A stretch of 64,000 nucleotides of DNA from Terrimonas sp. (GTDB lineage Bacteria; Bacteroidota; Bacteroidia; Chitinophagales; Chitinophagaceae). The stretch spans positions 248,001-312,000 of the forward strand of contig NZ_QCZJ01000001.1 of assembly GCF_003075435.1 (NCBI RefSeq), given 5' to 3'. Positions 1 to 8,009 of the stretch are shown here, in pieces (within the stretch, counting starts at the first letter, position 1; each line of letters begins with the position of its first letter). The position numbers and the translations under genes were made by a program. The notes beneath the pieces are model-generated. The model did not search any database, was not told the DNA's origin, and was given only the letters and a program-made list of their open reading frames with translations.

Positions 1-619
1 TGTATACTTCTTTTTTGAAATTGGTTTCAAAAAGATAACCGCTACCCACAGCAATACCTAATGCAATTACCCTGTCTTTTGCTTTACCGGTAGCATCCTG
101 GTAAATAGCATAGCTGCTGTTTAAACCGCGCCCCTGTAAAAACATGCGGCGCAATGATGTACCGGATCCTTTTGGTGCAACCAGGAATACGTCCACATCT
201 TTGGGAGGAACAATGCCTGTTTGCTCGTTGAATGTTATACCAAAGCCATGAGAGAAATACAATGCTTTACCGGCAGTAAGATGCTTTTTAACAGTTGGCC
301 ATAACTCAATTTGTGCAGCATCGCTTAAAAGGTAGCAGATAATAGTGCCTTTCTCTAAGGCCTCTTCAATTTCAAACAAAGTCTCACCAGGAACAAAACC
401 ATCTTTCACAGCCTTATCCCAGGTTTTAGAGTTTTTACGCTGGCCAACAATTACATTAATACCGTTGTCTCTCTGGTTCAACGCCTGGCCAGGACCCTGA
501 ACACCGTATCCTATTACTGCAATCGTTTCGTTTTTTAATACTTCCTGGGCTTTGCTTAGCGGAAATTCGTCACGTGTTACTACGTTTTCCTCAACGCCGC
601 CGAAATTTAATTTTGCCAT
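1..619 (-). CDS. ilvC: Ketol-acid reductoisomerase, N-terminal part (gene continues past left edge)
   Basis: Catalyses the NADPH-dependent isomerisation and reduction of acetolactate or acetohydroxybutyrate, the second common step of valine and isoleucine synthesis. About 206 residues are visible, beginning MAKLNFGGVEENVVTRDEF. A Rossmann dinucleotide site follows (AVIGYGVQGPGQALNQRDNG) and then the loop VGQRKNSKTW that normally sets NADPH preference; DVFLVAPKGSGTSLRR matches the family core. The 3' half, including most metal ligands, is outside the window. The start at 619 lies 4 nt after the stop of the DinB-like gene, so the two are cotranscribed. It is the most distal ilv gene visible in the operon. 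Confidence 0.96.
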   Translation of the reverse strand, partial: MAKLNFGGVEENVVTRDEFPLSKAQEVLKNETIAVIGYGVQGPGQALNQRDNGINVIVGQRKNSKTWDKAVKDGFVPGETLFEIEEALEKGTIICYLLSDAAQIELWPTVKKHLTAGKALYFSHGFGITFNEQTGIVPPKDVDVFLVAPKGSGTSLRRMFLQGRGLNSSYAIYQDATGKAKDRVIALGIAVGSGYLFETNFKKEVY

Positions 620-623
620 GTTG

Positions 624-1127
624 TTAGTTTGAAAATTTGATATGTTGAAAATTGGAAAATTGCTTTGTTATTGAAAGGTGTTTTGCTATAGCCATTGCAT
701 AACCCAGATGCAATGTATCATGCGTAGCAAAATATGGAATTGCATCCCGGATGCTGGTAAGCTCAACACCAAATTGGGTCGCAAAAGTAGTATATCCTTT
801 AAACTTATCGTTGTTCAGGTCTTCTTTTAATTGGTCTACCAGTGAAAAAGCATATGTTTTTAAGACAGCTATTTCACTTTGAAGGATAAAACTTTCCGGT
901 TTTGTGCCTTTCTGGTATTTTTTTATGAGATGATCATCCATATGCGCGGTAAACCCCGGGCGTACATAGCAAAGCATTTGCTGGCTTACTACTATATGCC
1001 CGAAATTCCAGGCGATATTATTATTAAACCCTTCCGGAATTTCATTCAACTGCTCAACAGATAAGCTGTCAACCAGTTCTGTGAACTTTTTTCTGCCTGC
1101 GTATATGATGTCGAATAATTTGGTCAT
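624..1127 (-). CDS. DinB-like four-helix-bundle protein
   Basis: 167-residue protein of the DinB/YfiT-like superfamily. The pattern NFGHIVVSQQ near residue 40 and HDTLHLGYAMAIAKH near residue 135 supply the spaced histidines that bind a metal in this fold. Members act as thiol-dependent transferases or stress proteins, but the substrate here cannot be predicted. It sits between ilvN and ilvC on the same strand and ends 4 nt before ilvC, so it is part of the operon transcript. No known role in branched-chain amino acid synthesis explains the location. Confidence 0.8.
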   Translation of the reverse strand: MTKLFDIIYAGRKKFTELVDSLSVEQLNEIPEGFNNNIAWNFGHIVVSQQMLCYVRPGFTAHMDDHLIKKYQKGTKPESFILQSEIAVLKTYAFSLVDQLKEDLNNDKFKGYTTFATQFGVELTSIRDAIPYFATHDTLHLGYAMAIAKHLSITKQFSNFQHIKFSN

Positions 1128-1175
1128 GATTCTCTATATACATTTTTTCACCACATAGTAACAGAGGAAAAATAG

Positions 1176-1235
1176 AACCACATAGTTGAAATCATATTCT
1201 ATGCTTCCCTATACTCCTATTGTGCCTATGTGGTT
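1176..1235. repeat. Inverted repeat AACCACATAG / CTATGTGGTT between ilvN and the DinB-like gene
   Basis: Perfect 10-bp arms at 1176-1185 and 1226-1235 with a 40-nt spacer. A further partial copy (CCACATAG) lies at about 1151 and CTATGTGGTTA recurs near 6798 beside the ilvD start. It looks like a small dispersed palindromic element rather than a terminator, because no T-tract follows on the coding strand. Confidence 0.5.
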
Positions 1236-1249
1236 AAACTGCCCGTCCC

Positions 1250-1837
1250 CTACATCGAAAATACCTCATCCTGCTTATCCAGAAATTCATTTTCTACTAT
1301 ATCTGTTCCGGGTTTCTCTTCTTCAAATTCCCTCAGCTTTTCGTAGAAGCCGCTGCTGGCATTAATAATAGCCACTCTCGCGCTTCTTACAAATTCTATC
1401 AATCCCAAAGGCCCTAATACTTCAGTGAGTTTATTGATCTCTTCCCTGTGCCCTGATGTTTCAAATACGGTATAGTCCTTACGGATCACTACCGCTCTTG
1501 CACCATACTGGCGTAATAATCTTTCTACTTTAACATCTTCAATAACCTTATCGGTAGACACTTTATACAAAGCCAGTTCCTGCCAAACGATCTCCTCATT
1601 ATTATTATAATATGCTTTCAACACCTCTACCTGCTTTTCTATCTGGCGAACCAGTTTTTTTACTACTTCTTCCACTTCGTTAATAACAATCGTAAAGCGG
1701 TGTATACCTTCAACCTCAGAAGGAGAAGTATTGAGGCTTTCAATATTTATTTTTCTGCGGGAGAACATGATCGCAATGCGATTCAGCAACCCGATATGAT
1801 TTTCAGTATATACTGTTATGGTAAATTCCTGTTTCAT
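1250..1837 (-). CDS. ilvN: Acetolactate synthase small (regulatory) subunit
   Basis: Regulatory subunit that binds the catalytic IlvB subunit and confers valine feedback sensitivity. The N-terminal ACT domain (about residues 4-75) opens EFTITVYTENHIGLLNRIA and contains the conserved NIESLNTSPSE segment. The second domain contains YTVFETSGHREEI and GLIEFVRSARVAI. The length of 195 residues is longer than the E. coli small subunits and typical of the two-domain IlvH/IlvN form. It follows the methyltransferase gene by 18 nt and, unusually, is separated from ilvB by that gene. Confidence 0.95.
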   Translation of the reverse strand: MKQEFTITVYTENHIGLLNRIAIMFSRRKINIESLNTSPSEVEGIHRFTIVINEVEEVVKKLVRQIEKQVEVLKAYYNNNEEIVWQELALYKVSTDKVIEDVKVERLLRQYGARAVVIRKDYTVFETSGHREEINKLTEVLGPLGLIEFVRSARVAIINASSGFYEKLREFEEEKPGTDIVENEFLDKQDEVFSM

Positions 1838-1855
1838 TTCTTTTTGTTTAATTGT

Positions 1856-2566
1856 TTATTTTATTCCACCAAAAGCAGCAAAGCACATATTCTTATGCAA
1901 TATCTCTGTTGCCCGGAATCCAACTTTTTTCATGAGCTCCATCTGGTAAGTTACAGAACGTGGTGAATCTTCCTTATCAATATACTCCATCACTTTCTCA
2001 CGGTAATGCTTTCCATTTACGCCTTCCAGGTAATCGCCATAGCGCTCCCAGGTATACTCACTTATTGCTGCTGTTTCCTGTATTACCAGGTCGGATATCA
2101 TTAAACAACCTCCTGGTTTTAACAAGCTGTATAATTTGCTGAAGGTGGCTTCCCAATCTTTATCGTCGCGCAGGTGATGCAGTACAGCACCGGCAAGTAT
2201 AATGTCGAAATGATTTCCGGGTAATTTTGCTTCCCGTATATCACCCTGCAAAATATTTACTTTGCCATTAGTTTGCTGTAAAACTCTTTCCTGTGCTTTA
2301 TCGAGCATTGGCCTGCTTAAATCCACCAGTGTGCAATTAAGGCCGGGAAGTTTTTTCAGCATCATCAGCGTATAGTTACCCGCACCACAGCCTACATCTA
2401 ATAATTGTGCAGCTGCGGGAACAATTCTCTTTGCCGCTTCAGTAATCAGTTCCAGCGAAACGGTAGCATCAATGGTAGATATCTGCCCTGTATCGAGATT
2501 AGAAAACCTTTCTACATCGTTATCAAAACGAACCCTTATTTCTTCTATCGTTGATTTTTGCGTCAT
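1856..2566 (-). CDS. Class I SAM-dependent methyltransferase
   Basis: 236-residue Rossmann methyltransferase. The SAM-binding motif I is AAQLLDVGCGAGNYTLMML (residues about 55-75), followed by an acidic end of beta-2 (CTLVDLSRPM), NILQGDIREAKLP and FDIILAGAVLHHLRDD. The substrate is not evident. It starts 7 nt after the ilvB stop and ends 18 nt before ilvN, so it is translated from the ilv transcript. It may be a modification enzyme captured by the operon; nothing links it biochemically to branched-chain amino acids. Confidence 0.85.
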   Translation of the reverse strand: MTQKSTIEEIRVRFDNDVERFSNLDTGQISTIDATVSLELITEAAKRIVPAAAQLLDVGCGAGNYTLMMLKKLPGLNCTLVDLSRPMLDKAQERVLQQTNGKVNILQGDIREAKLPGNHFDIILAGAVLHHLRDDKDWEATFSKLYSLLKPGGCLMISDLVIQETAAISEYTWERYGDYLEGVNGKHYREKVMEYIDKEDSPRSVTYQMELMKKVGFRATEILHKNMCFAAFGGIK

Positions 2567-2573
2567 GGATTTT

Positions 2574-4358
2574 TTATTTCAACCTGATCTCCGCTACACC
2601 ACAACCCTGCGGCACCATCGGGAATACATTATTTTCTTTACCTACCATTATTTCCAGCAGGTATGATCCTTTATGTTCCAGCATTTCCTGTAAAGAAGAT
2701 TTAAGGTCTTCACGTTTTGCAATGCTTTTTCCTGCAATGCCATAACCTTTGGCTACTGTTACAAAATCAGGACTGGTAATATTTACAAAAGAATACCTTT
2801 TATCGTGGAACAACTGTTGCCACTGGCGTACCATTCCGAGGAAATGGTTATTAAGAATGATGATTTTTACATCAACATCAAATTGCATAATAGTGCCTAA
2901 TTCCTGTAAGGTCATCTGGAAACCGCCATCCCCGATAATAGCTACTACTGTACGATCTTTTGCACCGAACTTAGCACCAATAGCCGCGGGCAACGCAAAG
3001 CCCATTGTACCTAACCCGCCGGAAGTTACATTGCTCCTTGTTTTATCGAACTTTGCATAACGGCAGGCTACCATCTGGTGCTGACCCACATCGGTTACGA
3101 TAACAGCACTTCCGTTGGTGAATCCGTTCAATACATTCAACACCTCTCCCATTGTCATTATCTCACAGGTTGGATGCAACTCATCTTTAATAACAGCATC
3201 TTCTTCTTCCACCAGCATTGTCCTGAATTTATTCAACCATTCTTTATGTTCTTTCTTTTCAATTAATGCCGTAAGCAGTGGCAGCGTTTCCTTACAATCG
3301 CCCCAAACAGGTACGGTTGCTTGTACGTTCTTATCTATTTCAGCAGGGTCAATATCCAGGTGAATCACTTTTGCCTGCTTCGCATATTTATCTAATCTTC
3401 CGGTTACACGATCATCAAACCGCATACCAACCGCAATCAATACATCACATTCATTGGTAAGCACATTCGGAGCATAATTACCATGCATGCCCAGCATACC
3501 AACGTTTAAGGAATGATCTGTTGGCAAAGCACTTAATCCCAATACTGTTGCTGCTGTGGGTAATCCTGCTTTTTCAATAAATGCTTTAAACTCTTTTTCA
3601 GCTTTTCCTAAAATAACTCCCTGCCCCAAAAGCACAAATGGCTTTTCGGCTTTATTAATTAATGCTGCTGCCTGCTGTATATACTCCTTGCGCACAATAG
3701 GCTTTGGGCGATAGCTGCGGATATGAGTACAGGGTTTGTATCCCTGGTAATCGAATTTCTGAACCTGCGCATTCTTGGTAATATCAATCAATACCGGGCC
3801 GGGTCTGCCGGTTTTGGCTATATAAAAAGCTTTGGCAAGGGCTGCCGGAATTTCGCTGGCATCTGTTACCTGGTAATTCCATTTGGTAACAGGTGTAGTA
3901 ATGTTTATCACGTCAGTTTCCTGGAAGGCATCCGTACCCAGCAGATGTGCAAACACCTGTCCGGTAATGCATACGACAGGGGTACTATCAATCTGCGCGT
4001 CTGCCAAACCGGTTACAAGATTTGTTGCACCTGGTCCGCTGGTGGCAAATACCACCCCTACTTTGCCGGAAGTACGTGCATAGCCCTGTGCGGCATGTAT
4101 ACCGCCCTGTTCATGTCGTACGAGGATATGATTGAGCTGATCATTATAATCGTAGAGCGCATCATATATAGGCATGATAGCGCCACCAGGATATCCAAAA
4201 AAATCAGTGACCCCTTCCGCGACCAATGCTTCCAGCACAGCAACGCTTCCACTGATGGAAGTATTGGCTTTTACTCTTACCTGTGATTGCGTTGTCGTTT
4301 CTTTACTCTCTGATTTTTTTGTTTTCATTGTTTCTGTTGCGCTACTCATGGTATTCAA
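2574..4358 (-). CDS. ilvB: Acetolactate synthase large (catalytic) subunit
   Basis: Thiamine-diphosphate and FAD enzyme that condenses pyruvate with pyruvate or 2-oxobutyrate. At 594 residues it has the usual three domains. The N-terminal PYR domain has GYPGGAIMPIYDALY and the catalytic glutamate in VRHEQGGIHAAQGYAR. The central FAD-binding domain has GMLGMHGNYAPN. The C-terminal PP domain has the ThDP motif GDGGFQMTLQEL followed by NNHFLGMVRQWQ. The first 25 residues (many Ser, Thr, Lys) are a poorly conserved leader, so an internal Met at residue 4 or 11 is also possible. It follows the ORF6N gene by 21 nt. Confidence 0.97.
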   Translation of the reverse strand: MNTMSSATETMKTKKSESKETTTQSQVRVKANTSISGSVAVLEALVAEGVTDFFGYPGGAIMPIYDALYDYNDQLNHILVRHEQGGIHAAQGYARTSGKVGVVFATSGPGATNLVTGLADAQIDSTPVVCITGQVFAHLLGTDAFQETDVINITTPVTKWNYQVTDASEIPAALAKAFYIAKTGRPGPVLIDITKNAQVQKFDYQGYKPCTHIRSYRPKPIVRKEYIQQAAALINKAEKPFVLLGQGVILGKAEKEFKAFIEKAGLPTAATVLGLSALPTDHSLNVGMLGMHGNYAPNVLTNECDVLIAVGMRFDDRVTGRLDKYAKQAKVIHLDIDPAEIDKNVQATVPVWGDCKETLPLLTALIEKKEHKEWLNKFRTMLVEEEDAVIKDELHPTCEIMTMGEVLNVLNGFTNGSAVIVTDVGQHQMVACRYAKFDKTRSNVTSGGLGTMGFALPAAIGAKFGAKDRTVVAIIGDGGFQMTLQELGTIMQFDVDVKIIILNNHFLGMVRQWQQLFHDKRYSFVNITSPDFVTVAKGYGIAGKSIAKREDLKSSLQEMLEHKGSYLLEIMVGKENNVFPMVPQGCGVAEIRLK

Positions 4359-4379
4359 TTTTTAATTACACATTTATAG

Positions 4380-4970
4380 TTATTTTTTAAATCCTATTCG
4401 CTCCCTGTCCTTCCATTGTTTCTCTATGTTTTCTTCTTCTACTTTTTTGTCGAGCATGGTTTCCAAAGCATCATAAATCTGGTTCAACTGAGCATCATGC
4501 CCATCCATGCGTTCCTTTAAATCATCAATTACTTTTATCACTTCCACATATTGCATCGCCATTTTTCGCATGGCAATAAAAGCTTTCACTATGGCTATAT
4601 TCATCTTTCTTGCTACCGGGCTTTTCAACACGCTTGCCAACATAGTAACGCCATGCTCGGTAAATGCATAGGGAAGATATTTACTATAATTACCGCGTCC
4701 CGGCTTTTTCATTATCACAAATTGTGATGATTTAAGTTCCTGATCATCAGCCCGTTGTTCGTCTAAGGTCACAATTTGTGACCTTAGAGCATTATATTCT
4801 GGTCTTGTTAATTGAAACATAAACTCGGCAGGAAAGCTTTCTATATTTCTTTTAACTGCCTGGTTAAAAACTTTCGTCTCTACATTATACAATACTGCCA
4901 GATCAAAATCAAGCATCACTTTCTGCACACGTATTTCATAGATTTTATTCTGTATGACCAGTAGTTGCAT
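4380..4970 (-). CDS. ORF6N domain protein embedded in the ilv operon
   Basis: 196-residue protein of the ORF6N family, DNA-binding-type proteins usually found in phage-like or mobile contexts. The N-terminal ORF6N domain starts IQNKIYEIRVQKVMLDFDLA and continues through AVKRNIESFPAEFMFQLT, and YLPYAFTEHGVTMLASVLKS closes it at about residue 105. The C-terminal third is predicted coiled coil (YVEVIKVIDDLKERMDGHDAQ). The gene lies between ilvD and ilvB on the same strand and starts just after two small hairpin repeats, which suggests a later insertion into the operon. Two near-identical DNA palindromes lie inside its coding sequence (separate entry). The family is clear; its role here is not. 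Confidence 0.85.
   Translation of the reverse strand: MQLLVIQNKIYEIRVQKVMLDFDLAVLYNVETKVFNQAVKRNIESFPAEFMFQLTRPEYNALRSQIVTLDEQRADDQELKSSQFVIMKKPGRGNYSKYLPYAFTEHGVTMLASVLKSPVARKMNIAIVKAFIAMRKMAMQYVEVIKVIDDLKERMDGHDAQLNQIYDALETMLDKKVEEENIEKQWKDRERIGFKK
4714..4788. repeat. Two palindromes sharing a TCACAA-n-TTGTGA core inside the ORF6N gene
   Basis: The first, at 4714-4728, is a 15-nt palindrome (7-nt arms, one central base). The second, at 4762-4788, is a 27-nt palindrome with 13-nt perfect arms around one central T at 4775. The two share the 13-nt core and their centres are 54 nt apart. They encode SSQFVIM and LRSQIVTL on the minus strand, so protein conservation explains part of the similarity but not the perfect dyads. 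They could be binding sites for the encoded protein or a recombination target; this is inference. Confidence 0.7.
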
Positions 4971-5008
4971 TGGTGTTATTTTTCATGGTTAACAAACAAT
5001 GGTCTGAT

Positions 5009-5063
5009 AAACCTATAAGGTTTGTCGGGTGGTTATTCTGCGCTGTAAACCTTACAGGTTTAC
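5009..5063. repeat. Pair of AAACCT-N3-AGGTTT hairpins upstream of the ORF6N gene
   Basis: AAACCTATAAGGTTT occupies 5009-5023 and GTAAACCT-TAC-AGGTTTAC occupies 5045-5063. Both have the same 6-nt arms and 3-nt loop, the second extended to 8 bp. They lie in the 112-bp spacer between ilvD and the ORF6N gene and mark one edge of the non-ilv insertion. Confidence 0.65.
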
Positions 5064-5082
5064 TTCCGCATCACTATTCACC

Positions 5083-6765
5083 TTAATCTTCATCAGTTAC
5101 ACATCCTTCACTCGCATCCTTCACTAATTTTGCATATTTATATAATACCCCGTTTTTCACTTTCAGCGCTGGTTTTGTCCAGCGTTTTCTTCTTTCAGCA
5201 ATTACCTGATCAGAAACTTTTAGCGTGATGGTATTTTTAACGGCATCCAGTTCAATGATATCATCATCTTCTACCAAACCAATCAATCCGCCTTCGTATG
5301 ATTCAGGCGTGATATGCCCTACCACAAATCCGTGCGTTCCCCCACTGAATCTTCCATCAGTAATCAAGGCAACTGACTTTCCCAGCCCTGCACCTATAAT
5401 AGCAGACGTTGGTTTTAGCATTTCAGGCATACCGGGCGCACCTTTGGGTCCTTCATTAATAATCACTACCACATCGCCTGGCTTTACTTTACCTGATGAT
5501 ATACCTTCAATCAATTTCTTTTCACCATCAAATACTCTTGCAGGACCTTCAAAACGTTCGCCTTCTTTGCCGGAAATTTTTGCGACACTTCCTTTTTCTG
5601 CAAGATTGCCGTAAAGGATCTGAAGGTGCCCTGTAGCTTTCAGGGGCTTTTCAAGCGGGTAAAGAATATCCTGCGTTTCAAAACTTATTTCAGTAATATC
5701 TTTAAGATTTTCGCCTAATGTTTTACCGGTAACCGTTAAGCAATCACCATGTAACAAACCTTTATTCAACAAATATTTCATTACTGCGGGTATGCCTCCG
5801 TGTGAGTGCAACTCCTGCATAAGATATTTACCGCTTGGTTTAAAATCAGCCAACACAGGTGTTTTATCACTTATTGCCTGGAAGTCATCCTGCGTTAATT
5901 CAACTCCTACACTTTTAGCCATTGCAATAAGGTGCAAAACAGCATTGGTACTTCCACCCAATATCATGATAACAGTTATAGCATTTTCAAATGCTTTCTT
6001 CGTCATAATATCTCTGGGCTTAATATCTTTTTCGAGTAAAAGCTTTATGGCTTTACCGGCATCAAGACACTCTTTCTTCTTATCACCACTGATGGCAGGA
6101 TTACTTGAAGAATAGGGCAAGCTCATTCCTAGTGCTTCAATAGCACTGGCCATCGTGTTAGCAGTATACATACCACCGCAGGCGCCCGCACCAGGACATG
6201 AATGTTTTACAATCTCTTTGAAATCACCATCCTCTAATTTACCAGCGATCTTTTGTCCCAGGGCCTCAAATGCAGAGATAATATTTAACTCCTGCCCCAT
6301 GTAATGCCCCGGGGCAATCGTACCACCATATACCATTATCGAAGGGCGGTTCAAACGGCCCATTGCCATGATACAACCCGGCATATTCTTATCGCAGCCC
6401 GGTATGGTAATCAGCCCGTCATAATAAAAGCCACCGCATACCGATTCAATACTATCCGCAATCAAATCGCGGCTTACCAGCGAGTATCGCATACCATCGG
6501 TACCATTACTAATGCCATCGCTGATGCCAATGGTATTAAAAATCAAGCCCACCAAATCATTATCCCACACACCCTTCTTTACCACTTTTGCAAGATCGTT
6601 CAGGTGCATGTTGCAGGTGTTACCATCATAACCCATGCTGGCAATACCTACCTGTGCTTTCTTCATATCATCGTCCGTCAGACCGATACCATATAGCATA
6701 GCCTGTGCCGCGGGCTGGGTTTCATCCTGTGTCAGTACCTTCGAAAACTTATTTAATTCTGCCAT
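5083..6765 (-). CDS. ilvD: Dihydroxy-acid dehydratase
   Basis: Iron-sulfur enzyme that dehydrates dihydroxy-isovalerate or dihydroxy-methylvalerate to the 2-oxo acids that IlvE aminates. Cluster ligands are visible in [22 protein letters not shown] and [15 protein letters not shown]. The motif [10 protein letters not shown] and the C-terminal [15 protein letters not shown] also fit. I place the start at 6765 ([13 protein letters not shown]), giving 560 residues, the usual length. The longer frame opening at 6813 would add 16 unconserved residues and overlap ilvE by 8 nt. Confidence 0.97.
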   Translation of the reverse strand: MAELNKFSKVLTQDETQPAAQAMLYGIGLTDDDMKKAQVGIASMGYDGNTCNMHLNDLAKVVKKGVWDNDLVGLIFNTIGISDGISNGTDGMRYSLVSRDLIADSIESVCGGFYYDGLITIPGCDKNMPGCIMAMGRLNRPSIMVYGGTIAPGHYMGQELNIISAFEALGQKIAGKLEDGDFKEIVKHSCPGAGACGGMYTANTMASAIEALGMSLPYSSSNPAISGDKKKECLDAGKAIKLLLEKDIKPRDIMTKKAFENAITVIMILGGSTNAVLHLIAMAKSVGVELTQDDFQAISDKTPVLADFKPSGKYLMQELHSHGGIPAVMKYLLNKGLLHGDCLTVTGKTLGENLKDITEISFETQDILYPLEKPLKATGHLQILYGNLAEKGSVAKISGKEGERFEGPARVFDGEKKLIEGISSGKVKPGDVVVIINEGPKGAPGMPEMLKPTSAIIGAGLGKSVALITDGRFSGGTHGFVVGHITPESYEGGLIGLVEDDDIIELDAVKNTITLKVSDQVIAERRKRWTKPALKVKNGVLYKYAKLVKDASEGCVTDED

Positions 6766-6805
6766 TTTTATATTATTATTCTTCGTTAGAAATTTTTCTA
6801 TGTGG

Positions 6806-7732
6806 TTATGCAAGGCTTTTTTCTTTACCTGAGCTATGCTTTATTGTTGCATCCGGTTCTTTTTCGATAATCAAATTTTTATATGCCGTCTGCACCTTTT
6901 TACTCACGGTTTCATTCCAGGATTTTTTAAACTTCACATTATCCAGGCTTTCCCAACCAATTACTTCAGCAGCTGTGCCACAGTAAAAAGCAGCATCAGC
7001 ATTTTTTAATTCATCTGCTTTAAACAATCTTTCTTCTACAGCTATACCCAGCTTTTTACAAATTTCAAAAACAGTTGCCCGTGTGATGCCAGGCAAAATA
7101 TTTCCCGGAGGCGGCGTAACCAATTTGCCATCTTTTTCAAAAAACATATTAGCGCCAGGGCCTTCGGCTATATTATCATTCATATCTGTTAAGAGCGCTT
7201 CGTCAAAACCTTTTGCCTTTGCCTCCTGGCTGGCCAATATGGAATTTACATAGTGCCCGGCAGCTTTTGCTTCTATCTTAAATCCCTTCGGGTTAGGCCG
7301 TTGAAAAGAAGAAGTCATTACTCTCAGCAATTTATCTCCCAGGAAGGGCGCCATTTCCCATGCTTCAATCACAATAAATGCTTCCGTATTCACCACAAAA
7401 CTCATATTTGCCGGGGCATAAACCACAGGGCGTATATATGCATCCTGGATATTGTTGCGTTTCAACACTTCGTATGTAGCAGCAATTAACTCATCTGTAT
7501 TCCACGTATACGGCAGGTTCATTGCCAGTGCAGAATTTTTCAGTCGCTCGTAATGCTCTACGGGTTTAAATATTTTCGTTTCGCCTTTTTCTGTTTTATA
7601 AGCACGAATGCCTTCAAAAACCGAATAGCCATAGTGAAATGACTGGCTATAGAAATCCATTTTTGCATCCGCGGCTTTTACAAAAGAACCGTTCAAAAAA
7701 ATTACCGTCGCATCATTGTAATAGGAAGCCAT
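6806..7732 (-). CDS. ilvE: Branched-chain amino acid aminotransferase
   Basis: Class IV PLP aminotransferase that makes valine, leucine and isoleucine from the 2-oxo acids. It has 308 residues. Recognisable parts are the [16 protein letters not shown] segment near residue 32, the PLP lysine in [12 protein letters not shown] near residue 155, [20 protein letters not shown] and the GTAAEVIGW cofactor loop. It is the first structural gene after the attenuator, 43 nt downstream of the terminator hairpin, so readthrough of that hairpin sets expression of ilvE and everything distal to it. Confidence 0.96.
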   Translation of the reverse strand: MASYYNDATVIFLNGSFVKAADAKMDFYSQSFHYGYSVFEGIRAYKTEKGETKIFKPVEHYERLKNSALAMNLPYTWNTDELIAATYEVLKRNNIQDAYIRPVVYAPANMSFVVNTEAFIVIEAWEMAPFLGDKLLRVMTSSFQRPNPKGFKIEAKAAGHYVNSILASQEAKAKGFDEALLTDMNDNIAEGPGANMFFEKDGKLVTPPPGNILPGITRATVFEICKKLGIAVEERLFKADELKNADAAFYCGTAAEVIGWESLDNVKFKKSWNETVSKKVQTAYKNLIIEKEPDATIKHSSGKEKSLA

Positions 7733-7774
7733 TGTGTTTGATTTAAAATGTTGAAATTATTATTGCTGTAAAAC

Positions 7775-7803
7775 AAAAAACCCGCCTCTTAAGGAGGCGG
7801 GTT
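7775..7803 (-). terminator. Attenuator terminator before ilvE
   Basis: On the minus strand, AACCCGCCTC and GAGGCGGGTT form a perfect 10-bp GC-rich stem (7803-7794 with 7788-7779) around a 5-nt loop, followed by a T-tract. It lies between the leader peptide stop and ilvE and has no other gene to terminate. A competing 9-bp pairing is possible between 7848-7840 (AGGGAGGTG) and 7799-7791 (CGCCTCCTT), which would consume the 5' arm. A small hairpin at 7860-7844 would protect the upstream strand when no ribosome is stalled. Confidence 0.88.
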
Positions 7804-7825
7804 CATATATTTTTAAGTATTTATT

Positions 7826-7924
7826 TTATATACAAATTACACCTCCCTGAATTGCAGGAATAATAATGACAACCACCACAAGGACTTTGCTGCTGACAAT
7901 ATTTAATATGCTGCGCTTCAACAT
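7826..7924 (-). CDS. Branched-chain amino acid leader peptide (attenuator)
   Basis: 32-codon open frame from ATG at 7924 to TAA at 7826. It begins MLKRSILN and carries SKVLVVVVIIIP at residues 12-23, so codons 14-22 are Val-Leu-Val4-Ile3. In total 20 of 32 residues are Leu, Val, Ile or Met. It sits 20 nt after a good promoter and just upstream of the terminator, as in classical ribosome-mediated attenuators. A ribosome stalled at the Val/Ile run would cover the protector hairpin at 7860-7844 and free the antiterminator strand. A ribosome reaching the stop would cover that strand and allow termination. It is too short for routine gene calling. Confidence 0.88.
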   Translation of the reverse strand: MLKRSILNIVSSKVLVVVVIIIPAIQGGVICI

Positions 7925-7926
7925 AA

Positions 7927-7960
7927 GTGAAATGTAATTATGTGCGAATATACATTTCAC
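7927..7960. promoter_or_regulatory. 10-bp dyad overlapping the ilvE leader promoter (candidate operator)
   Basis: GTGAAATGTA (minus strand 7960-7951) and TACATTTCAC (7936-7927) are perfect reverse complements separated by 14 nt. The dyad overlaps the -7 element and spans the expected start of transcription, the normal place for a repressor site. Which protein binds is unknown. It could instead be a 5' hairpin of the leader RNA, but only the distal arm lies clearly inside the transcript. Confidence 0.6.
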
Positions 7961-7975
7961 ATGCAAGAAAACAAA
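7945..7975 (-). promoter_or_regulatory. Bacteroidota-type promoter for the ilv leader transcript
   Basis: TTTG at 7975-7972, a 19-nt spacer, then TATATTCG at 7952-7945, one mismatch from the TAnnTTTG -7 consensus. The expected start at about 7939 gives a leader of roughly 15 nt before the leader-peptide ATG. The same TAnnTTCG variant appears upstream of leuA. Confidence 0.7.
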
Positions 7976-8009
7976 GAACTATTTTCAATTTGAAATCTCA
8001 AATTTGAAA

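Noticed and set aside
4714-4788. Reading the palindromes as a CRISPR array
   Set aside because: Only two units, inside an intact coding frame, with no spacers or cas genes.
6766-6813. Longer ilvD start at 6813
   Set aside because: The extra 16 residues are not like the family and would overlap ilvE; the start at 6765 gives the usual 560 residues.
7866-7940. Plus-strand short frame MTTTRTLLL..., which looks like a threonine leader peptide
   Set aside because: It is the antisense shadow of the GTN/ATT run of the ilv leader. No terminator and no threonine gene follow on the plus strand; leuB lies there in antisense.
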